A DNA stretch of 64,000 nucleotides, taken from positions 5,456,001 to 5,520,000 of the forward strand of contig OW051471.1 of the NCBI GenBank assembly GCA_932521025.1, given 5' to 3'. The DNA comes from Oscheius onirici (lineage: Eukaryota; Nematoda; Chromadorea; Rhabditida; Rhabditidae). The stretch's first letter is position 1; each line of letters begins with the position of its first letter. Below, piece after piece: positions 43,864-56,539 of the stretch. The notes under the pieces are model-generated. The model searched no databases and had not been told where the DNA came from. It worked only from the letters and a program-made list of their open reading frames with translations. The translations under genes and the position numbers were made by a program.

Positions 43864-44589
43864 CAATGTACTAACACATTTACTGAATAAACTTTTTTTT
43901 ACTCAAAATACTTGTTATTTTCTCTAAACTCTTGTTGAAGGCAAGACAGTGTTCAAATGCTACGTTTTCTTACCCTATAGGGTCGAAAAGCGACAAAAAC
44001 TGCTTATTACAGTTTGTTTCACGTCTCCGATATTTTATGCACTAGAAAATAACACGAAAAAAGCAATAAAGTGAAAAATTAGCAAGTACTATGATTTTTG
44101 GGAAATGGTAATTGCGGAATAGAAAATACGTGATTACGTAAAAACGTCGTGCAAAATGTCGCACCTCCAGAATGGCGACGTTCAAATTGGCCGCGCTCAA
44201 AATGGATGGCGCCAAAGTGGGACATTTTCAAAATGGTTTCGCACAAAGTGGTTTTCCGCATTTTGGGGCTGTCCCTGCCCGGGGCCCAATTTCAAACGGG
44301 CCCGGCCGGGTTAGCCATCCCTGCAATATATAATATGTATAAGCAATTCCAATTGTTCAGTTTAGACTTCAAGACTTTCCTTTGCACTACGGTCCACGTT
44401 TACGGGCGTCATTTTGAATTTGTCCTCGGCCGTTTTCTCACCTCATTTCCGTCTTTTTGATGCTGTAAAAATCATTTTTTTATCGCAAATTCTCGTTCAT
44501 TCTGCACTGTTGCCATCTTTAAAATAGGAAAGCAAACACGTGGAAATTAGAAGTTTGACGACGAAATTGCATATTCAAACTGGGTCAAA

Positions 44590-47500
44590 ATGGATTTCCC
44601 ATCGTCGGAAGATGTGTTAGACGCCATGGAAGTGGATCTGGACTCGTCTTCCGAATCTCCTCAATCGGATGAGCCAACTTCAATGGAAACAGGCATTCCA
44701 ACTACTTTGGATAAAGATGACTTTACCGTTCCAGCCAGTATTCTGAAAGCTGAACAGACTGCTAAACAGAAGGTGTATCAAACTAGTAAACATGTTCTTT
44801 TCCTTCTTATCAACAATTTTAGTCAACTCGGTGGAGAACTCGAACAAAATCGGCCGGAATCACATGGATTTTGTTGGAATGATCTCGCCAGAGGGAAAAA
44901 TTTCGCTGGGAGCAACAGTAAATGGGTTGAGAAGCCATATGCTCAAAAAGAACCCAGTGATGCTCAAAAACAACAAAAACATTGGGGTGATGAAATACGA
45001 CTTTGGCATCCTCGAGACAATGAATGCAGATGCAACTGTTGGCACATGGAAGGAATGTTTCCCGAAGAAAAAACACGTACGCGTTGTGAATATTATTTCA
45101 TCATAAACCATCTTTCAGATGATTTTGCTTGACCGAAAATGGAATGTGAACAGCGAAGTCTTTCATCGCTGCAATCCACGTCGTTTCGGTCATGTCACGA
45201 AAGTTTCCACAACGGCCGATTGTTACCTGCCAGATCAACAGAAGATCGTAGTGGATGTACCGGTGAACGATGATACCTATGTGACATCTTTCAATTCGAG
45301 CTATTGGAGACAGCAGCCAATGATTTTCCTTCAAAATAAGAGAGGAAGAGTCCTGGATGCTCTCTACGAATGTATTTTGAGAGACGACTCTGGACATCAG
45401 ATGAAACTCGAGGTGAAAGCACTGGGCTCTGCTGCCAGATTGCGAAAGAAGACGGATAACAGGATGTTTCCAACCGTCATCACCTCTGGAGATCGAGTCA
45501 CATTCGTCACCACAGGTTCACTTTTAAACGTCTTCTCTTAAACATATTTCAGTCGAGTTGGATCCCGTCTGGCTCGGAGAAGTTGGAACTGTGGACAAGG
45601 AAATAGAATGGCTTGTCGAAAAGGTCGTACTGCAGAAAGTCTCCGTTCATTGGGATCGCAACTCTAAACCTACCAAAACCAACAGATTCTGCCCCAGCGT
45701 GGGTTTCGGCATGCCTATTGGCGGATCAAGTGCTTCTGCTGTCTTAGATCTTCTCAAAGACAAGGTGTCTATGTCAAGTTTACCGGATTCTGCACCGAAC
45801 AAGGACGCGTTAGTACATTTCTCTCTCATCCGACGTCAAAATGTTTTTAGATCGAGTTCTAATGCCAACCATAAAGAAAGTATTACCAAAGCTATGGAAG
45901 CTCTTGAAGGACAGCTCGAGACGGTCAAGGGATATTTGAGCGACACGTATGGCCAATTGCATTCTCTCACTATGCCGACAGAAACGTATTTTGTCAAACA
46001 CAACTGTAGCACGTTTCCGATCTTTCAGGAAAACGGGCGAGGAAACACCATCGTTTGAGTTGATCGGCCAGCTGAGCAAAGTGCAGGAGCAGTTGCAAGA
46101 AAGTCTCACAATGAGTCTCGAGCAGGGACCATCTTTCGTCGTTTCCGGGCCAGTTTTCTTCAGTCACAGCTCCAGCGATTCCTTTTTGGATTCACCACTG
46201 ATCAAGCGAAGACGTCCAGATGGTCCTGTCGATACCTCCGAATGGATTAATGTCTCTCAACTTCAGCCGTTTGTAAAATGTTGTGTCGAAAAAACTTGCT
46301 CCATTCAGACACAGTCTACTTCCGCCGAAGATGGATGTTGTCACCAAGACAAAACTGAAGCTGTCGGGTCAATACCACCTGCTGTCTCCCGAAGCATACT
46401 ACAATTCTCTCCTTCCAATGTTCCAGAAACATATGGATCAGGTTGGCAACTTTATTTCTCATATATTATTTTTGTAGAAACTTGAGCCGATTCCTGAAAA
46501 GCAGGCATCCGAAGATGCTCTGTTAGACACGTACGGAGAGGTCATTAATCGCCATCACAAAATCACAGTTCATTGGTTTGATGGCGAAATCGAAGAAGGC
46601 ATCTATTCGGCTGAGCTCGAGCAATCTTTCAAGAAAAACGTACATCCAACCTCCATCAATGTATACAGAAACATGATATTGCGAAGAAAGCGTGTTCAGA
46701 AACCGACAAAAAGGGGGGATAGAGGTACGGATTGATGTTGTCAAGAATGTTTTTGATTGTTTAGAAAGACTTGACAAGGAGGGTGCCAATGAATTCGGTC
46801 TCGTAACAAAAGTCAGCGAGGAAAAGATGTTGACGGTGGTCTGGTTCAAGAAGGAAAGCGAAGATAGTACAGGGTACATCAGAATTGGAGAAGAAGTCAT
46901 CTCTCAATACGAACACATTCGACATTCTCTATACAGGTGATTTACCTTCAAATGTTATCTTTCTTTGCAGAATTCCTCTCAACGCCGTTGTCTATTTCCC
47001 CGGAGACCGGGATGCCGACTACATTTACAATTGTATTGGACGAGTGATCTCTCTGAATGACGACGGTACCGAGACTGTTGAATATTTTGACGGATCGACT
47101 GCCAAGTTCTGGCCGAACGAAGCTGTTCCTTTAGAGTAAGTTAGTTTGCTCTTTTCGGGTCTCCGAGCTCTGTCCCCATCGGCTAGGTGTCTTTTTCCAG
47201 TAGCGAGTACGGTTACGACGGGTTCGCCGAGCTCGGCGGCTATATTGGCTACGACGAAGATCCAGTGGATGCTTGGGAATCGGAGGAAGAAGAACCAATG
47301 GAAGATCCACTGACCGAATTTTCGTCTTACAGCTCGCTTGGCAGCTTCTCGCTCGGATCGACGCCCTCCGATTTTCACTCGTACATGTCTAGTTTCACTC
47401 CCACCAGTACAATCACTATCGGAGCGCCTCCTGCTGGCACTGCTATTGCCGTTTCTGCTCCGAGCAGTGTGAGCTCGTCGACTGTCGGAACAGTGACTGG

Positions 47501-50500
47501 TGATCCTGTTTCATCGCCTTCTTCAACCGATAAAGCCTACTGTCGCGCCGTGTCTCTGCGAAATGGAGTAAGAACTTTCCATGAAACAAGTATCATCTTT
47601 CAGACCGCCATGGAAATACGCTTTGTCGAATCTATGAAACTTAACCAAGTCGGTTTGGAGACGCCAGAGGGAATGACTATTCTTGCGGTTTGTTCTCAGC
47701 TCTTTTCGACTCATAAACTGCTGTCAGGCCATTTTTGCCAATCTCGATCCCTCGGAAAGGAAGATGGCTTGGGATCAGACCAGTCTGGCCCAGCATTTGG
47801 AAAGTGTCGACAGTGCTCTGCAATGCGACAAAATCGGAGAAGCGCGAGATATGATCCGACTTATGTTCAACAAGAGCAGAACCGAGAAAGAAGAGAAAGA
47901 GCTGTAAGTGGCTAAATGCGTCTCTTTCCTTATCAGAAAATTTAGAAGCACGTTGAATGAGACATGGCCAGATTTGAGGCAGAACATAGAGGAATTGTTC
48001 GAATACAAGAAGGGCATCAAATCGGACATTGTTCATCTCGTACACGCTCTCTTCACGGACCTAGAGAAGCAATTTCTGTACAGGAGGGAACATCGAACTG
48101 GAGAAGAGTTGGATTCTCGCATTTTCGTGATTTATCCCGTTCAAAACACAAAAGAAGCCAAAGAGCTGCTCGACGAGAAGATTTCCCCGGATCTATCCAG
48201 GTTGGATCGCATTTCTCGCCAGAAGATCATTCTCTCCTATCTCTGTCCTTCCGAACACTGTTCCTTTCTGGAAATGACAGAAGAACAAGCAGCCTATATC
48301 TGTAATGTGGGACGATGTTGTTATTTTTAATATTCAAAGAGTTTCAGTTCAGCGGCTTCTTTATCCCAGAGGGCTGCCGAAATGCTGTCGCAGCTTATAA
48401 GGAGAAATTTAAACCAGAAAAGGATACCATATTCGTCGGCAGTATGAAGGTTATTTGCAGTTTGAATAGTGTACTCTTAATTTCTAGAGTATCAAGATGC
48501 ACATATGTCTGAAGATTGCCTACGAGAAGATTCTGCAAGATGACTACACACAAGATGAGAGAATCGAGCTATTGACGACCACCGAAGACTTCAGCTGGGT
48601 CTGCTCAACAATTGCCAAGGCTGAAAGTGGCGATAACGCCTATCACCTGCCACCGTATTATTCCAAAAGGTTTACAAGCGGAGTCGATGAGCCCGAGAAG
48701 GATAAATTCAACAGACTCGATCTACAACTGAGTCAAATTGCTGAAACTCTTGTAAGAAAATTCCTTTTCCGTCTTGTATATTTGCATCCTTTTAGAATTT
48801 TGATGTCGATCATCCTCTGCCACGAACCTTCGATGCTTCAAAAGATCCGGACAATCTGCATCTCTACGGAGAAATGTACCCTGACATTCCTGTCGTATGT
48901 TTTTTTTCTTGTTCAAATTAGACGAAATTTAGCCCCGTGCTCTGGTCCTCCAAGTTTCTTCATCCCTCAATAACTGCAAACCTACCGAATCTTTTCTGGT
49001 TTTCCAAATTCTCAGCCAAATCGTCGACTCTTCAACTTGGCCCGAGTGCTCTATCAAGATCTCCAAAGACAGTGGCAACAATGGAACATTTTCTTCGAAC
49101 TTCTGCGCTGCTTGGATGCTTCTTCGCCAATCTGGAGATTTTCTCAAATCTCGCTATTTCAACATTGCCGAGGCTAAAAATTTGGTAACGAAGGCAGAGT
49201 TTTCTCTCACGTATATATTTTAGGCTCTCATTTTGAACAGGGAATGCACTACCAAACGAGGTCCGAATTTCGAAAAATACGGCTATGAGACAGTGAGACT
49301 TCTTCGAAACATCCTGATGAAAATGAGCAGTTTGAACTGTGTCAAGCTCTGGAGGCGAGCCAATCTGTTTGAAAAGCATTTCGGCATTTCCCGAGTTCTT
49401 GAAGCTGTACGTTTCCTTTCGAACCGCGACGAAAACCATTTCCAGGTAAAAGACATAATTCTTAACAGAGGAACCAAATCTGTGATTCCCTTCAAAGATT
49501 TGCCCGAAATGACCCAGAAATGTACAGATGTTGAACTGAAAAACGAGCTGACCACAATCCAACTGAATTATGTCTCTTCTCTGCAAATTCCGACCGTTAT
49601 TCAAGGAACTTTCAAGACGGTTGATTCGGTATCTAGCCATTCCTTCAGTTCGATGGAAAAGAGAGAAATGCGTCGAGACTTTGTAGCTACGATCAAGAAA
49701 GAACACAAGCTCTTGAGAGACAATATTCCCGAAGGAGTTCATGTGGTCACCTTTGCCGACAGACTCGATCTTTTCCGAGCCATCATTGTCGGACCGTTGG
49801 ACACTCCGTACGAAGGTGTTCCGTTCCTTTTCGACATCTACCTCGATCCGCAGTACCCGCAAGTACCTCCGAAGGTAAATTTATTTGTTTTCGCTGTTCA
49901 GTCGAGTGTTCAGGTGAAATATGCCAGTTTGACTGGACAGGCGATCAATCCGAATCTTTATACCGAAGGAACTGTCTGTTTGAGTCTGCTCGGTACTTGG
50001 AAAGGCGATGTACAGACAATGCGTTGGATCCCCGGCACTTCCTCCATTCTCCAAGTCGTCTTTTCGATTCAAGTCGAAATCCTAGGAGTGGCGGATCCTT
50101 ACTACAACGAGCCAGGATTTGAAACACGGCGCAATAGCGAAGAGGGAAAAGCCGCTTCGAAACACTACAACTCGCAAGTTTGCGTCGGAGCCAATGAGTA
50201 TTTCGCAGAGGTTCTTTTCTTCCTTGAGCAATATCAATACTTTTTCAGATTATGAAGGAGCCTCCTGTTGACTTTATTGAATTCCTTCAAGAGCACAAAA
50301 AAATTGTTCCTAGGTAAATTTGTTATTGTGTGCTCATTTTTTGGTGTTTTTTTTTTCAGCTTCATCAAGCGGTGGACTGACATCCTGAATGATCCGGAAA
50401 AGGCTCCATTCAACGTAGATATCAACGAGTCGGTTCGACATGTTATCCGTCGCTGTCATCAACGTCTTCAAACGGCCATTGAGCATTTCCCGCACGGTGA

Positions 50501-50705
50501 AAATAGCTCTGTCAATGTTGGAAAAGACGATCATCTCATCAGTCTTGCCAAAATCTTCAGCGTCGATCCTACTACAGTCAGTTGTTTCCCTTCCTTTCTA
50601 TAAGCAAATTTACAGATTTTGACCCTATTTAGTAGCGGAAACCCTGCCGCCATAGACGACAGTGACCTCGCTTCATTCGTTTTACTTCGCCAAACTTCCA
50701 TTTGA
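44590..50705 (+). CDS. Giant E2 ubiquitin-conjugating enzyme, UBE2O/BIRC6 type (ubc-17-like)
   Basis: Start MDFPSSEDVLDAMEVDLDSS (acidic N-terminal part). The N-terminal half has beta-barrel-like repeats similar to UBE2O conserved regions: LDPVWLGEVGTVDKEIEW, KITVHWFDGEIEEGIY, VVYFPGDRDADYIYNCIGRV. A Ser/Thr-rich linker follows (47.3-47.5 kb), then a helical middle region. The UBC fold lies at 49.65-50.2 kb: FADRLDLFRAIIVGPLDTPY, FDIYLDPQYPQVPPK, NPNLYTEGTVCLSLLGTWKG (catalytic Cys codon 49977-49979), SILQVVFSIQVEILGV, DPYYNEPGFE. It ends with a helical tail and TGA at 50703. About 1,600 residues in about 25 exons; the junction at 47138-47200 keeps frame, so one gene rather than two. No BIR domain seen, which favours UBE2O; the UBC core also resembles BIRC6. 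Likely acts as combined E2/E3. Confidence 0.82.
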
Positions 50706-50793
50706 AACGTATCATCATACATCGTGTCTTTACCGTTCAGTCGGGTAATGTAATTGTTTCATTGAATGTATCTTGTCAAATTAATTGTTTTTA

Positions 50794-51024
50794 TCAAGTG
50801 TTGAACTTGTTTTGATAGACAAGATGTCCACCGACTCTGACTGCCTCACACAACGTCGAAGGCAGAGTGCACAGCTCTCTTTCGACTGGATCGATGATCT
50901 TCAGAGACAATAGTTGAGAACAGAACCTACGAAACAAATTACAGTCCAGGCAATAAGTTTTGATCCTTTTGGTCATAATTTTTTTTCTAAATGAGATATC
51001 AAAAATCGGTCTTCTCCGTTCCAT
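50794..51024 (-). CDS. Possible small protein, unrecognised
   Basis: Open frame of 76 codons facing the E2 gene tail-to-tail: MTKRIKTYCLDCNLFRRFCS, LKIIDPVERELCTLPSTLCE, AVRVGGHLVYQNKFNT. The composition looks protein-like, but there is no homologue I recognise and no clear introns. It could be the last exon of a longer gene or chance. Confidence 0.25.
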   Translation of the reverse strand: MERRRPIFDISFRKKIMTKRIKTYCLDCNLFRRFCSQLLSLKIIDPVERELCTLPSTLCEAVRVGGHLVYQNKFNT

Positions 51025-52150
51025 TGCACTGTATCTGGGCTACCTTTTGCCAAAAATTCAGACTTCTAGATGGTTTCTGCGAGTTTGGCAGTGTTTTGAA
51101 CGCAACCACTTTTTGGACCCCTTCCTATATTCCTAGATAAGGGAGTTAAGCCAATTCCCTGTGGGCGGCATGTACCTAGGTGGTACCAATTACCGCCCCG
51201 ATTTTGAGACCAGGGGCAAGCATGTGTGCTCGGACCGGCTGAGGCCGGTCCGGACTGGTCCGGTCCAATTTTTGAACGGCGGCGGGCGGACCGGACCGGC
51301 GCGGGTGAACGGGTTTCGAGTTTTTTTTAAATCGACGCCGATTTAAAACTTGGTTTGCGGTCATGGCGGCTTTCGAGTATACGGTACTTTCGCACATCCC
51401 GTGACTCACGAGTCACGGGATAAATCGCCACTGTTGTCAAAAATATGTTATTTTTCAACCTATCGACCCCAAATTTTTGTCTAGGTTAATTGTGGTTGTC
51501 TTTTTCATAGAAAAAAATTCAGACCGATTGGGTGAACGGGATTCGAGTTATCGCGATTTTCAGTTTTTAGCGCGCCGCATTAAACCAACGGGAAACCAAA
51601 CCACAGCGTAGCGCTTCGCGCTGCGCGCAATATGTGACCAGAGTGAAAATTACCTGTCATCACAAGCAGTTTGACCGTCAACTCCGTTCGAGTAGCAAAA
51701 GTCGTGATATCTGCAGCTCCGATTTATATCGTCTAAAAATTGTTGGTGGTAATTATTTTCGACTAACCATAGATACTGCGACATCTGTTCCTGGCTGCCC
51801 GCTGAGTTATCAGTTTTGAGAAAACTAAAACTCTACTAGAATACCTTTATTTCTAAAATTGGTTTTTTGTGTAAAAATTTCAAATCCGAAAGTTTGGAAT
51901 TTTATATAAGGTTTTATGGAGAGCTGAAAGCTGACCTGAAAATTTGTCGGCTCCACAATCCCATTTTTCCAAATCGTCTGTAAGACTTTTGAGCTGAAAA
52001 GATTCTTTTTTTTAAAGAAACGTCTTAAATAAAAATACCGAGCTCTTTATGTCAGATCCGAACCCTTTCAGAGAGTCCCAGATTCCGCTGAAGAAATTGC
52101 TCTGAAAAACGCGTACACATTTCGTTATACAAATAATTCTTAAACTTAAA
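51025..52150. other. Intergenic, with GC-rich patch related to a MITE end
   Basis: At 51215-51305 the sequence catgtgtgctcggaccggct and repeated ggaccgg/ccggtcc palindromes resemble the catgtgcgcttggaccggc terminus of the MITE at 55263. The rest (51410-52150) is AT-rich with no gene seen. Confidence 0.4.
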
Positions 52151-52154
52151 AAAA

Positions 52155-52439
52155 CTAAGCACCAAAAGAACCGTACCATGTCGCTCTCGAAAGAAGTCTA
52201 AACAGATCTTTTTTAAGGGCAAGCTCTCCTTTCCAAGAACAAACCTCGGTTGACCGAATAGTGACCAGTAAAAGCAGAACGTGGGAAAGTCTCATCCCGT
52301 TGTTTTGTTCGAATCGATGAGGGCCAGAGAGGATAATGACAAGTGGATCGGAGTCGATCAAACAACCAGACAATGTGGACAAACTCATCTCTTCCGCTCC
52401 AATATCAATCCTTCTACCAGTCGAACTATCGCTTTTCAT
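52155..52439 (-). CDS. Possible short secreted peptide ORF
   Basis: 94-codon open frame. From an internal Met (52295) it reads MRLSHVLLLLVTIRSTEVCS, a signal-peptide-like start, followed by about 27 residues ending RATWYGSFGA. No family recognised and no intron evidence. Weak. Confidence 0.25.
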   Translation of the reverse strand: MKSDSSTGRRIDIGAEEMSLSTLSGCLIDSDPLVIILSGPHRFEQNNGMRLSHVLLLLVTIRSTEVCSWKGELALKKDLFRLLSRATWYGSFGA

Positions 52440-52529
52440 GTTTAAGACGGCCGAGTAGAGAAGAACAAGTCAAAGGAGTACATTCTAAAGAATCCCAGTA
52501 GTTTCAGGAAAGAAAGAGTTAATTGTTTA

Positions 52530-52930
52530 TTAACAGAAAGGCAGTTGGAAGTAGCGTCTCGAGGCTTCAGGACCATCCAGATCTTCGATTTCCTTGTGAA
52601 GCAGACTCAGTAGTCCTCCTATGGTGAAAAAGAGCAAAACTCCGATGAAGGAGAGAAGAAGGAAGAGAGAAAGAATCAGTCTGGCTTGAAAAACGGAAGA
52701 TAATTGGTAGATGAGGAACAGAACATTGAAAAATACGCTAATGAAACAGCTGATGGTCAACCACATTAGGTAATAGACTCTTCTCAACATTACTCGATCC
52801 ACTCGCCATGGCTAAAACGACTCATTGAAAGTATGTCCACATTTTATACCTTCGAAACACGAGCAAGCAAGAAGACGACAAGGAAAGTGAGTACAGTTCC
52901 GACTGTGTGAACAGCAGCAAATTGATCCAT
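52530..52930 (-). CDS. Small multi-pass membrane protein
   Basis: Two exons (52930-52850 and 52811-52530) joined by a 38-base GT-AG intron. MDQFAAVHTVGTVLTFLVVF leads into TM1. TM2 and TM3 are LMWLTISCFISVFFNVLFLI and ARLILSLFLLLSFIGVLLFF, and it ends EASRRYFQLPFC. About 120 residues, at least three membrane helices, no family recognised. Gene structure and hydrophobic pattern argue that it is real. Confidence 0.55.
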
Positions 52931-53494
52931 CTCATAGAAGATGAGTGAGACCAAAAGAAAGGGGGATTATTGAAGGTCACCTCCATGGAAACTCAAATCT
53001 CCTAACTTCTCCCTGTGTCTGGTCAGAAGAAAAGTAAACCTGCCGTGATTGGAACTCTATCCACTGAACTTCTGAAAACCTCTCAAACTACCAATGATCG
53101 AGTCTATTCGGCATAGCATACTGTAGTCTGCTCCGGTCGAATGTGTGAAAATAAATTTGAACAATTCCATCTTCTAGATAGAAAAAGGGTAAACGAAGCC
53201 ATGCAAAACAATTTATTATGTCTGAATCGATTGCACTTTATATATGTACAGCATTTCTGTCGATTACGCTTGCCGGAACACGTTGAGATAGTTGCCCCAC
53301 AGTTCTCTATGGATTCTGAAACGTTTCTTTGAACACAGTTTGCGACGCCTCAGGGCTAAAGTTAAAGTTATCCGTTTTCACCTATCACTTCTTTTTTGCA
53401 ATGCCCTTCCAAAAGATTACAGGAAATACATCCTATATATCATTTCTTATGAATTCATTTGAATTCGGTTCCTGGAAACTATCCATCCACTTAA

Positions 53495-54370
53495 AAATGC
53501 TCTCGCGTCTCTGTGTGTGTGTCTGAAGCTGATTGAGGATAAGGAGGGGAGCTTTGTGCGCAACTTAGTTTTTAACAAGTCGTGACAGGAAAAGAAAGTG
53601 CGCGAAGTGTTCTAACCACTAGTTTCTTTGGTAGTTTCTTTTGAGGGACAGGGGGTGACTGGAACAGCGTGACAAGGGAAGGGACAGTAGGACTGAGACT
53701 CACTAAAGCTAGGAACGGGCCGGGCGATCCGCTCAGGTCATACACTTTGAAATTAGGCTTGAGAGGGAGCGGGTTCAAATACAATTTCGGTAGTTTCTTT
53801 GGAGGGTCATGGAGAGTGACTGGAGGAGGGTAACAAAGGAGGAATGAAAAGAAAACCAGCACTAGGGCTCCGTGACAGAGCGAAGTCATGAATTTCTACT
53901 TTAGCCCTGGAAGGGCGTTGCCAACCTTGTTCATTTTAAATTGCTCTCATGCCTCTGTGTGTCTGAAGCTCTAATTGGCAATAATAAGGGGGAGCTTTGT
54001 GCGCAAATTAGTTTTTAACAAGTCACGACAGGAAAAGCAAGTGCGCGAAGTGTTCTAACAACTTTGATAGTTTCTTACTGGGGCTGTGGACTGTAACAGA
54101 GTGACAATGAGAGAAGGAAAGAAGCAACAGGACTGAGACTCACTAAAGATAGAGCCGGGCGACCCGTTCAGCTCCTACATTTTGAAATTAGGCTTGGGAG
54201 GGAGCGGGTTCCAATACAATTTCGGTAGTTTCTTTGGAGGGTCATGGAGAGTGACTGGAGGAGGGTAACAAAGGAGGAATGAAAAGAAAACCAGCACTAG
54301 GGCTCCGTGACAGAGCGAAGTCATGAATTTCTACTTTAGCCCTGGAAGGGCTTTGAGAACCTTGTAGTCA
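53495..54370 (+). repeat. Two tandem units of dispersed repeat rep-1
   Basis: Near-identical stretches recur within the array (ggtagtttctttggagggtcatgg at 53789 and 54226; ctgtgtgtctgaagct). Each unit ends gggcgttgccaaccttgt or gggctttgagaaccttgt. A partial inverted unit follows at 54430-54530 (ctcatctcccctccttac). Non-coding. Confidence 0.85.
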
Positions 54371-54710
54371 GAAATGTTCGGTTCTCGCAATTACCTATCT
54401 CTTAGATTGGCCTGTCCAATCTTATTGCTACTAACTCATTTCCCCTTAACTGTGTGCTCATCTCCCCTCCTTACGCTCAGTTACTTAGAGCTTCAGACGC
54501 ACAGACACACGTACACAATTTAGAATGGACTGCAAGTTTCTTCTCCTTACGTATTGGCAGCACGACAAGATAGCTCTTTACAGTTCGGATCTTGGCAGTT
54601 GTCCATGTGAGGAAAAGACGAAGCCATTTCTTGACAGCCAGGCCGAACACACCCCGAAGATGACCCCCAACATAATTTGGCATGCTGGAAGATGGCCTAT
54701 ATCTGTTTGA

Positions 54711-56400
54711 TCAGCTGAATTTCAAATGTCTCACCGGCAAGTTCTGACGCCAATCTTCAGTTTTTTGGTTCTGATGCTCAGCTGCTTTTTGAAGAAGAGA
54801 CATTGCTGGAAAAGGCCGCGTAAACAGAAGAGTCGAGCGGTGTATAAGGACTTTTACATGCGTCATGTGGACAGATTTGATGGTAATCCGCGAACAAAAT
54901 GAGCAACCTATATACATAATGGACAAGGAGAGCAGAAGGGAGAAAACAGGGTCGAAATGGCGAGAAATTGTTGTTGTGAGTACAGAAGTTCAGTTGCGAA
55001 AACAAGGTCTGAACAACGCGAAAGAACTCTTTCCATTTTTGGATTCGAGAGTCAGCAGTTGAGATAAGCTGATACAAGGCGATCTTTGGAAGACCTCCAA
55101 TAACACTGGATATTTGTCTCTTTCTCTTACAATCAATTTGTCTCCCATTAGAATGCGAAATGGTCTTCTGTGGACTATTTTCGCCGTTCCACGTGACCAC
55201 TCTCAAGGAAACATCGTCTGCAAAAACTGGAAATACTTTCGGACGTCTGTATTATCTGCAACTAGACATGTGCGCTTGGACCGGCTTGGAAAAAAAAATC
55301 GCCTTCAGTGCGGCGGGCAAAAGAAATTCAGCACGCTTTTTTTCTGCGTTTTTTTGTGATTCCCCTGTCGTTGTAAACAAATACCGACTAGCACAGAAAA
55401 AAGTTAAGCAAAAAAGACAAATCCGCAAAGAAAATTGAAGTTTCGTACGAAAAACAGGAATTTGTCGATTTTTTCGCGAATTTCGTCTTATATATGTTTC
55501 GTTTTTCTTTGCGGATTTGTCTTTTTTGCTTAACTTTTTTCTGTGCTAGTCGGTATTTGTTCACAACGACAGGGGAATCACAAAAAAACGCAGAAAAAAA
55601 GCGTGCTGAATTTCTTTTGCCCGCCGCACTGAAGGCGATTTTTTTCCCAGCCGGTCCAAGCGCACATGTCTATCTGCAACCCTTTCCTTACCAATACAAA
55701 TCTTGTTGAGATCTTTGGTCGATTTTTGGAAGGGAGACAGAAGGAAATGTGCATCTTTAGGATAAACTGGTTGTATCTCAAGTCTTTCCGAACCATTCTA
55801 GATAATTTCCTCAAACAAGGCAAATTCAATTCCTCTGTTTGTCCTCCCACAGACCTTCCGTGAAACCCGAAAGTCCGTACCAAAACACGGACCAAAACAC
55901 AAAGAGTACGACCGATAAAATGTCACTAATCCGTCTTCTCAGCCGGAACATTTGCTTCATTTGTCAATGAAAGGTCAAATATTTACAAAAAGAAATTGTG
56001 CAACGAAGCTGTGCTTCTTTGAGTTTACATCGAATGCATAGGACTGCCTAGAATTCTAGTTCCACTCCGAGAATTCTGCACAATTCCGTAGAGACGACAT
56101 TGGTCCATAAAATGAGATATCCGTCTGACAACTACAATTGTGACTGCTGAAATAGTCAAATTAGTTTAAAAAAATGTAGAAACTTACAAGAAAGAACACT
56201 GACAGTAAAAATTAGAGTGCTGGCTGAGAACATCAGACTGTTCTGAAATTAAGGGTGGTTGTTTCTTTGAAGGAAAGAATAGTGGAATAGATAGAAGAGT
56301 CGAGCAAAGGACACCTTATCTTCGGGGAATTCGCTCGCCCTGACCGCCATTAATGCCCAGATTTCATATCTCTTCTTGATAGAATGAGATCGCGTGAAAT
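54711..56400 (-). pseudogene. Remnant of a membrane-receptor-like gene (minus strand)
   Basis: Exon-like pieces on the minus strand: HSIKKRYEIWALMAVRAS, a hydrophobic NSLMFSASTLIFTVSVLSF, VTIVVVRRISHFMDQCRLYG (55.98-56.40 kb, clean GT-AG joints and a TAA at about 56036), then separate open pieces at 54.78-55.2 kb (SSVIGGLPKIALYQLISTAD) and 55.67-55.9 kb, interrupted by a MITE. R-Y-E-I after basic residues is reminiscent of the third loop of nematode receptors, but no complete seven-helix protein can be assembled. May be more than one gene remnant. Confidence 0.3.
55263..55672. mobile_element. hAT-like MITE with exact 8-bp target duplication
   Basis: 410 bp, almost entirely inverted repeat (arms about 172 bases). 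Ends TAGACATGTGCGCTTGGACC and its complement, flanked by TCTGCAAC at 55255-55262 and 55673-55680. Arms are nearly identical, so the copy is young or conserved. Non-coding; apparent ORFs in both arms are mirror images. Confidence 0.9.
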
Positions 56401-56539
56401 TATGAACATTTTTTCGGTTCAAAACAAATGAACGATTTTAGAGGAATGCAACAGGAGAGCGGCCGATTTCGATGGCAACAAGCCGAATGGTTGCCAGGGG
56501 AATAATCGACCGGCCGAGAGGCGTCCCAGCTTGTTGTCT

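Larger units (their letters stand above)
42011..44274 (+). mobile_element. Mutator-like (MULE) DNA transposon with target duplication
   Basis: 2,264 bp, ends GGACAGCCCCAAAATGCGG, with long inverted repeats of about 165 bases (42011-42175 and 44108-44274). The flanking 10-base direct repeat CTGCCCGGGG (42001-42010 and 44275-44284) is exact, in the range typical of MULEs. It encodes the transposase at 42492 and itself holds a small MITE at 42179-42354. Long arms plus a MULE transposase make the class assignment strong. Confidence 0.9.
41929..44323. mobile_element. GC-rich inverted-repeat element C, split by a MULE
   Basis: The left remainder (41929-42010) and the right part (44275-44323, ending gttagccatccctg) together match the right half of element A. 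The join is interrupted by the MULE at 42011-44274, with CTGCCCGGGG duplicated on both sides. Confidence 0.6.

Noticed and set aside
47025-47378. Boundary between two separate genes near 47.15 kb
   Set aside because: A gtaagt donor inside TTAGA and a ttccag acceptor join the frames (PLD-SEYGYDG), so one gene is simpler.
54778-55206. 142-codon minus-strand ORF as a complete gene
   Set aside because: No initiator context, no domain, and better explained as intron-plus-exon of a damaged receptor-like gene.
55160-55709. Mirror-image ORFs in both strands
   Set aside because: They are translations of the two arms of the MITE at 55263-55672.
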